64,000 nucleotides of DNA from Prosthecobacter fusiformis (lineage in GTDB: Bacteria; Verrucomicrobiota; Verrucomicrobiia; Verrucomicrobiales; Verrucomicrobiaceae): contig NZ_SOCA01000002.1 of the NCBI RefSeq assembly GCF_004364345.1, positions 385,711 to 449,710 on the forward strand. Reading direction: 5' to 3'. The notes under the pieces are model-generated. The model searched no databases. It saw only the letters and a program-made list of their open reading frames with translations, and was not told the origin of the DNA. How positions within the stretch are numbered: the stretch's first letter is position 1; each line of letters opens with the position of its first letter. Both the position numbers and the translations under genes were made by a program. Positions 59,319-64,000 of this stretch are shown here, piece after piece.

Positions 59319-59894
59319 ATGCCGTCCATTCTCTTTTATTTCTTTAGCGCTATGACCCTGGGCTTCGGCCTCCTGGTCGTCACTGCGCGCAATCCGGTCA
59401 CCAGCGCCCTTTCTCTGGCAGCCAGCTTTGTCGGCCTCGCTGCTCTTTTTCTGAGCCTGGATGCCTACTTCATCGGTACCATTCAGATCCTCGTTTACGC
59501 CGGTGCCGTGATGGTGCTCTTCCTTTTCATCATCATGCTTTTGGACATCAAGGCGGAGGAGGGTAAAAAGCCCAACCTGCCAGCAGTCATCGGCGGAATT
59601 ACCCTCGCGGTCCTTCTCGCCCTGCAGATTACGACCATTTGCAGCAGCTTTGACAGCGCAGGTGTGCAGCTCAAAAATGCTCCTCTCGCACTCACTCAGG
59701 CCGGAGAAAAAGCCGAGCTGCCGACCATCGCGAATGATTTGAAAGCGGGCGTCCTGCCGGATGCCAAGCTTATGGGTTTGACCCTGTTTCAAAAATACGG
59801 CTTTCACCTCCAGGTGGTCGGCTTGCTGCTCCTGGTGGGCACTGTCGGCGTGGTGGTGCTGAGCAAGCGTGAGAAAGGAGTCAAGGACGCCTGA
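59319..59894 (+). CDS. nuoJ: NADH-quinone oxidoreductase subunit J
   Basis: The 191-residue subunit with five spans. The family features are visible: ARNPVTSALSLAASFVGLAALFLSLDAYFIG with the pi-helix region of TMH3 (VYAGAVMVLFLFIIMLLD). It takes part in coupling. Its stop TGA shares its last A with the nuoK ATG, a 1-base overlap (TGATG), indicating coupled translation. Confidence 0.95.
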   Translation: MPSILFYFFSAMTLGFGLLVVTARNPVTSALSLAASFVGLAALFLSLDAYFIGTIQILVYAGAVMVLFLFIIMLLDIKAEEGKKPNLPAVIGGITLAVLLALQITTICSSFDSAGVQLKNAPLALTQAGEKAELPTIANDLKAGVLPDAKLMGLTLFQKYGFHLQVVGLLLLVGTVGVVVLSKREKGVKDA

Positions 59895-60211
59895 TGATCA
59901 CCCTCAGTCATTACCTCATTGTCAGCGGCATGATGTTTGCCCTCGGTCTCGCGGGTGTCATTGCCCGGCGTAATATTCTCATCATCTACATGTGCTTGGA
60001 GATGATGTTGAGCGCGGCCAACCTGACCCTCGTCGCCTTTTCCCGTTTCCGTGTGACGGACGGCCTGCCGGATTATGCCGCGCAGTCGCTGGTGTTTTTC
60101 ACCATTACCGTGGCTGCCGCTGAGGTGGCCGTCGGCCTTGCCATCATCGTCGCGCTCTACCGTGCCAAGCAGAGCGTTGAAACTGAATCCGTCACCAAGC
60201 TGCAAGGCTAA
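59894..60211 (+). CDS. nuoK: NADH-quinone oxidoreductase subunit K
   Basis: The 105-residue, three-span subunit of the proton path. Conserved Glu residues are in IYMCLEMMLSAANL (span 2) and in AAEVAVGLAIIVALYR (span 3), both key for proton pumping. It overlaps nuoJ by one base and precedes nuoL by 21 bp. Confidence 0.96.
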   Translation: MITLSHYLIVSGMMFALGLAGVIARRNILIIYMCLEMMLSAANLTLVAFSRFRVTDGLPDYAAQSLVFFTITVAAAEVAVGLAIIVALYRAKQSVETESVTKLQG

Positions 60212-60232
60212 GCGCAACCGAATCTCCCGCTC

Positions 60233-62119
60233 ATGCCCGCCCAGGAAGCCGCCCCATTACCCACCCTGCTGCTGCTGTTGCCGCTCTTCACGGCACTCAC
60301 GATTCTGCTTGGTCACAAAGTTCTGAAAGGAGCCAGTGTGTTCCTTTCGGTCGCCTCTGCGGCCATCTGTTTTGCCATCAGCCTGATGCTGTTGCATTCG
60401 GAAAATTCGAGCCCCGTGCTGCTGCCGTTCCTTAGTGTTGGAAACTTCAGACTCACGCTGGATGCGCTCATTGATCAGCAGAGCAGGGGGATGATGCTCA
60501 TCGTCACCTCCATCGGCTTGCTCGTGCATATTTTCTCCCTCGGTTACATGAAGGAGGATCAGGGAAAAGTCCGCTTCTTTGGTGCCCTGTCTTTGTTCAT
60601 GTTCTCCATGACCGGCATCGTGCTGGCTGGAAACTTGGTCATGATGTTCATCTTCTGGGAACTCGTCGGTCTCAGTTCTTATCTGCTCATCGGGCACTGG
60701 TTCAACAAGGCCTCTGCCGCTGAAGCTTCGAAGAAGGCATTCCTCACCAACCGCATCGGTGATTTCGGTTTCATGATCGGCATCCTCATGCTGTTCTCGG
60801 CCAATTTTGGAGATGTAAGTTTCGTGGGGCTTAAAGACAGCTTTGCCTCCGGTTCACTGCACCAGATTGCAGCCACCCAGCCGACTTTCATGGCCTTTGC
60901 CGCCATTTGTATCTTCATGGGTGCCGTGGGCAAGTCCGCCCAGTTTCCTCTCCATGTCTGGCTTCCTGACGCGATGGAAGGCCCGACGCCTGTTTCCGCT
61001 CTCATTCACGCAGCGACCATGGTCGCTGCCGGCGTCTTCATGCTGGTCCGCTGTGCGTTTGTAATTGAGGCCTCCCCAGATGCCGCTTTGATCATCGCCT
61101 GGATCGGCGGCATCACCGCCCTGATGGCGGCCCTGATGGCCACTCAGCAAGACGACATCAAGCGTGTGCTGGCTTACTCCACTCTCTCCCAGCTTGGTTA
61201 CATGGTGATGGCCGTCGGTCTCCTGGCAATGCAGGTGGGCAATCATCTTCATGAAGCAGGGCCGGGCCATCCCGCCATGTTCCATCTTTACACGCATGCC
61301 TTCTTCAAAGCCATGCTCTTCCTCGGATCTGGGGCCATCATTTATGCCTGCCACCATGAGCAGGACATGTGGAAAATGGGTGGCCTAATGAAGCACATGC
61401 CCGTGACCTTTGTCACCTTTGCCATCGGCACCGCCTCCCTCATGGGTGTTCCTTTCATCACCAGCGGTTTCTGGAGTAAGGAAGCTATTCTTGGAGTCGC
61501 CTTCGAAGTCAAAGGCGGCAGCCCGCTCTTTTGGATCGGTGTCATGACCGCCATGTTGACTGCCTTTTACATGACCCGGCTTTTTATTGTCGTGTTCCTT
61601 GGCAAAGCCCGCACTCATTCAGCCCAGCACTCCGTGGAAGCACCGATCATCATGGTCATTCCATTGATTATCCTGGCTGGATTAACGGTTTTCTCCGTGC
61701 CGCTTGCCAAGCTGTTCGAGGCCATGAAGCCTAATCATGCGGAAACACACATGACTGTCATGGTGGCTTCCATCGTGGCGTTGTTGATCGGAGTCACTGC
61801 TGGTTTCATCCTTTACAAAGGCAAAGACAAAGACCCACTGAACATCAAGCTCTTCGCCAACAAGTTCTATTTCGACGAGATTTATGCGGTCATTGTTAAA
61901 GTTTTTCAGGACAGTCTGGCCTGGATTGTTGCCGGTCTTGAGCGTCTCATTGTGGACGGCATCATGGCCCGTCTGCCAGCTTATCTTGCCGCGCGTGTCG
62001 GTTCTGCCGCGCGGATTCTTCAGGGTGGCCACTTGCAGGGATATACCTTCCTGCTCGGTCTCGGCGTCCTGCTTGTTATTTATGTGGTCGTTTTTGTCCT
62101 GCCCTCTGTGGGCCATTAA
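60233..62119 (+). CDS. nuoL: NADH-quinone oxidoreductase subunit L
   Basis: The 628-residue antiporter-like distal subunit, with about 16 spans and the long lateral helix near the C-terminus. Landmarks: WELVGLSSYLLIGHWF (Glu of span 5), LPDAMEGPTPVSALIHAATMVAAGVF (Lys/His region of spans 7-8) and QQDDIKRVLAYSTLSQLGYM. The C-terminal helix HL segment is DKDPLNIKLFANKFYFDEIYAV. It is in the H-I-J-K-L-M-N order of standard operons. Confidence 0.97.
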   Translation: MPAQEAAPLPTLLLLLPLFTALTILLGHKVLKGASVFLSVASAAICFAISLMLLHSENSSPVLLPFLSVGNFRLTLDALIDQQSRGMMLIVTSIGLLVHIFSLGYMKEDQGKVRFFGALSLFMFSMTGIVLAGNLVMMFIFWELVGLSSYLLIGHWFNKASAAEASKKAFLTNRIGDFGFMIGILMLFSANFGDVSFVGLKDSFASGSLHQIAATQPTFMAFAAICIFMGAVGKSAQFPLHVWLPDAMEGPTPVSALIHAATMVAAGVFMLVRCAFVIEASPDAALIIAWIGGITALMAALMATQQDDIKRVLAYSTLSQLGYMVMAVGLLAMQVGNHLHEAGPGHPAMFHLYTHAFFKAMLFLGSGAIIYACHHEQDMWKMGGLMKHMPVTFVTFAIGTASLMGVPFITSGFWSKEAILGVAFEVKGGSPLFWIGVMTAMLTAFYMTRLFIVVFLGKARTHSAQHSVEAPIIMVIPLIILAGLTVFSVPLAKLFEAMKPNHAETHMTVMVASIVALLIGVTAGFILYKGKDKDPLNIKLFANKFYFDEIYAVIVKVFQDSLAWIVAGLERLIVDGIMARLPAYLAARVGSAARILQGGHLQGYTFLLGLGVLLVIYVVVFVLPSVGH

Positions 62120-62131
62120 TGGAGGAATGGA

Positions 62132-63628
62132 ATGAGCGTTCTCGAAATCGTCATCCTGCTGCCAATCGTCGCTGCCTTAGCCATCTGGCTCGGGGCACCG
62201 GTCCGTGCCACCTCGGTGGGTGCGGCCATCATCAATCTGCTCATTGTCTTGGGGCTTTTGTTCCAGTTCAAGTCCGCCTCAGTCGAGGCTGGCGGCATGG
62301 CTTTCACCAAGGCCCGTGTGGTGCTGGAAAATCCGGCCATCACCTTTGGTGTGGGTGCAGACGGCATGTCACTGATCCTGGTGTTGCTGACCGCACTCGT
62401 CACTTTGGCGGCTGTCTGGCAGATCGCCAAAGACAAGCCCGCGATCTACCACATCGCTTCCTTGCTGATTGCCGGTGGCGGTTTGGGGGCCTTCCTTTCG
62501 ACCGATGTCTTTTTCATCTATGCCTTCCATGAGCTGGCTCTGATTCCGACCTTTCTTATGATCGGTCTTTATGGCCATGGCGAAGATTCGCATCGTAAAG
62601 CCGTTGCCTGGAAAACCACTATCTACCTTGGTGCCGGCAGTTTGATTCTGCTGGCTGGCTTGGCCTGGCTGGTCCTGGAATACAGTGGCGGGCAGAAGTT
62701 GACCTTTGATCTGAATGCTCTTCGTGCCCAGGCTGCTAGCACACCGCTGCCTGTGGAAAAGCAGGGCATGATTTTCTTCGTCCTCTTGCTTGGATTTGGC
62801 ACCCTCGTCAGTCTCTTTCCTCTCCATAGCTGGGCCGCTCCTGCGTATGCCACAGCACCGACACCAGTCGCCATGCTGCATGCCGGCGTTTTGAAAAAAT
62901 TCGGCCTTTATGGTCTCATTCGGATCGCTCTTCCGCTTCTCCCGCAAGGAGCACAAGTGGAGTGGGTACAGCAGGCCCTGCTTTTCATGCTGCTGGGGAA
63001 CATCCTCATCATGGGTTTTGTCACCATTGCCCAGCGTTCTCTGGACCAGATTTTGGGCAATTCTTCCGTCATGCACATGGGATATATCTTCCTCGGCATC
63101 GCAGCCGGAACGGAAATCGCCCTTCAAGGTGCGGTCCTGCTGATGTTCGCTCATGGCATCTCCATCGCTCTTTTGTTTGCCCTGGCAGGCCGGATGCGGA
63201 ACCAACTCGGCACGCTTGAGCTTAGTAAACTGGGCGGTCTCGCCTCTCATGCCCCAGTCTTCACCGTTCTATTCGCGTTTGGTACCTTTGCTTCCATTGG
63301 TCTGCCAGGTCTGGCCAATTTCGCGGGTGAACTGATGGTCTTCCTCGGAGCTTTCGGTGGTGGCGGCAGCAGCACGATCGGTCCCCTTCAATGGACCGTT
63401 ATTTTTGCCCTCTGGGGTGTTGTGATGTCTGCTGTTTACATGCTGCGTGCTTACCGTTCCATTTTTCAGGGCACTGCCAGTGCAGGCCTGTTCATGAATG
63501 ACCCGGCTCTCAGCCAGCGCATCCCTTTGATCCTCCTCGCCGCAGCCCTGCTCATCGTCGGCTGCTGTCCCTGGCTTCTGCTCGGTCTGCTGAAGTCCCT
63601 GGCTGCCGCTCCGGTGGCTGCGATGTAG
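62132..63628 (+). CDS. nuoM: NADH-quinone oxidoreductase subunit M
   Basis: The 498-residue antiporter-like subunit, with about 14 spans. Motifs: FYAFHELALIPTFLMIGLYG-like Glu segment (FIYAFHELALIPTFLM), HSWAAPAYATAPTPVAMLHAGVLKKFGLYG and the Lys-containing helices typical of NuoM. A good Shine-Dalgarno GGAGG lies at 62121-62125, 6 bases before the ATG. It is followed by nuoN at 63650. Confidence 0.96.
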   Translation: MSVLEIVILLPIVAALAIWLGAPVRATSVGAAIINLLIVLGLLFQFKSASVEAGGMAFTKARVVLENPAITFGVGADGMSLILVLLTALVTLAAVWQIAKDKPAIYHIASLLIAGGGLGAFLSTDVFFIYAFHELALIPTFLMIGLYGHGEDSHRKAVAWKTTIYLGAGSLILLAGLAWLVLEYSGGQKLTFDLNALRAQAASTPLPVEKQGMIFFVLLLGFGTLVSLFPLHSWAAPAYATAPTPVAMLHAGVLKKFGLYGLIRIALPLLPQGAQVEWVQQALLFMLLGNILIMGFVTIAQRSLDQILGNSSVMHMGYIFLGIAAGTEIALQGAVLLMFAHGISIALLFALAGRMRNQLGTLELSKLGGLASHAPVFTVLFAFGTFASIGLPGLANFAGELMVFLGAFGGGGSSTIGPLQWTVIFALWGVVMSAVYMLRAYRSIFQGTASAGLFMNDPALSQRIPLILLAAALLIVGCCPWLLLGLLKSLAAAPVAAM

Positions 63629-63649
63629 AAACCGAAGTTCTTCCGATCC

Positions 63650-64000
63650 ATGTCCGTTTTCTCCGTCGAAATCTTCCTGGTTGTTTTAGGCCTAGCACTT
63701 CTGTGCCTTGAAGCCCTCGTCCCCACCATCAAGCGTCACACGCTTGCTACGCTCAGCATCAGCGGTGTCGCGCTGGCTTTCGTTCTGTTTCTCTTTGCCT
63801 CAAAGTCTGCGGCGGACCTGCCAGCGTTTGTGCAGCCCTTTCATCAACTGGATACCCTGGCGGTATTCTACAAAGGCTTTGCTCTGGTCATCACCTTGCT
63901 GGTGCTCTGGCTCACCGTGGAAAGCTCGGCCTACCTGACCAAATTCACACCCGGTGGCAATTACAGTGAACTCTTCAGTCTGCCAATCATTGTTTGCGCA
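63650..64000 (+). CDS. nuoN: NADH-quinone oxidoreductase subunit N, truncated by the window
   Basis: The first 117 codons of the third antiporter-like subunit, starting MSVFSVEIFLVVLGLALLCLEALVP, with the amphipathic loop SAYLTKFTPGGNYSELFSLPIIV, typical of NuoN. It follows nuoM by 21 bp and is cut by the end of the window, so the frame is open to 64000. Identity rests on order and on this N-terminal pattern. Confidence 0.88.
   Translation, partial: MSVFSVEIFLVVLGLALLCLEALVPTIKRHTLATLSISGVALAFVLFLFASKSAADLPAFVQPFHQLDTLAVFYKGFALVITLLVLWLTVESSAYLTKFTPGGNYSELFSLPIIVCA

Overview
The window looks like a chromosomal segment of a verrucomicrobial bacterium (Prosthecobacter/Verrucomicrobium-like; inferred, not searched). 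The clues are a PEP-CTERM autotransporter-repeat protein, a Tat-exported DUF1552 protein, planctomycete/verrucomicrobial-type cytochromes c (CxxCH in small secreted proteins and at the end of a beta-propeller protein), an NPYAPP-type membrane protein, a histidine kinase with an HELC box, and many genes without a Shine-Dalgarno sequence. Coding density is high and no gene-free stretch exceeds 300 bases; the longest are about 285 bp (14048-14332) and 258 bp (57284-57541). I see no insertion sequence, prophage, CRISPR array or rRNA. There is one tRNA, tRNA-Ala(CGC).

Layout. 0.1-4.5 kb: a small Cys4 protein and a giant secreted beta-strand-repeat protein. 4.7-8.0 kb: a threonine catabolic operon tdh-ald-kbl behind a perfect 12-bp-arm palindrome. 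8.1-14.1 kb: a large FtsX-type ABC permease, murI, an iron alcohol dehydrogenase and an unusual aldehyde dehydrogenase. 14.3-18.3 kb: a three-gene proton-channel operon made of a zinc-ribbon MotA/TolQ/ExbB-like subunit and two different ExbD-like single-span proteins. 18.5-20.7 kb: ribBA-ribH-nusB. 20.8-25.4 kb: an ArnT-like glycosyltransferase, fabV and a two-gene ABC exporter. 25.5-29.0 kb: a YidB-like protein, an NPYAPP membrane protein and a UPF0718 permease paired with a His/Cys-rich TIGR03943 protein. 29.2-36.2 kb: an esterase, a photolyase, secreted proteins, an azurin-like cupredoxin, DUF1552 and a TIM-barrel isomerase.

36.4-43.2 kb: a CpxAR-like two-component system, a small cytochrome c, a GNAT enzyme with a long N-terminal extension and a large cytochrome/beta-propeller protein. 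43.3-52.8 kb: a cell-wall amidase, hflK-hflC, an AddB-like nuclease protein, an MBL hydrolase and a tail-specific protease. 53-57.3 kb: tRNA-Ala, a 57-residue ribbon-helix-helix-like protein, a TPR protein and a long SAICAR synthase. 57.5-64 kb: the membrane arm of complex I, nuoHIJKLM and the start of nuoN, behind a perfect TGTGA-N6-TCACA site.

Most of this is core metabolism and envelope biology. The best candidate for an undescribed system is the 14.3-18.3 kb operon. Its two stator-rod proteins are unlike each other outside the membrane helix, yet both keep the membrane Asp, which suggests a proton-driven motor with a heterodimeric rod and no TonB, Tol-Pal or flagellar partner nearby. The regulatory palindromes ahead of tdh, nuoH and the response regulator are the clearest non-coding signals.
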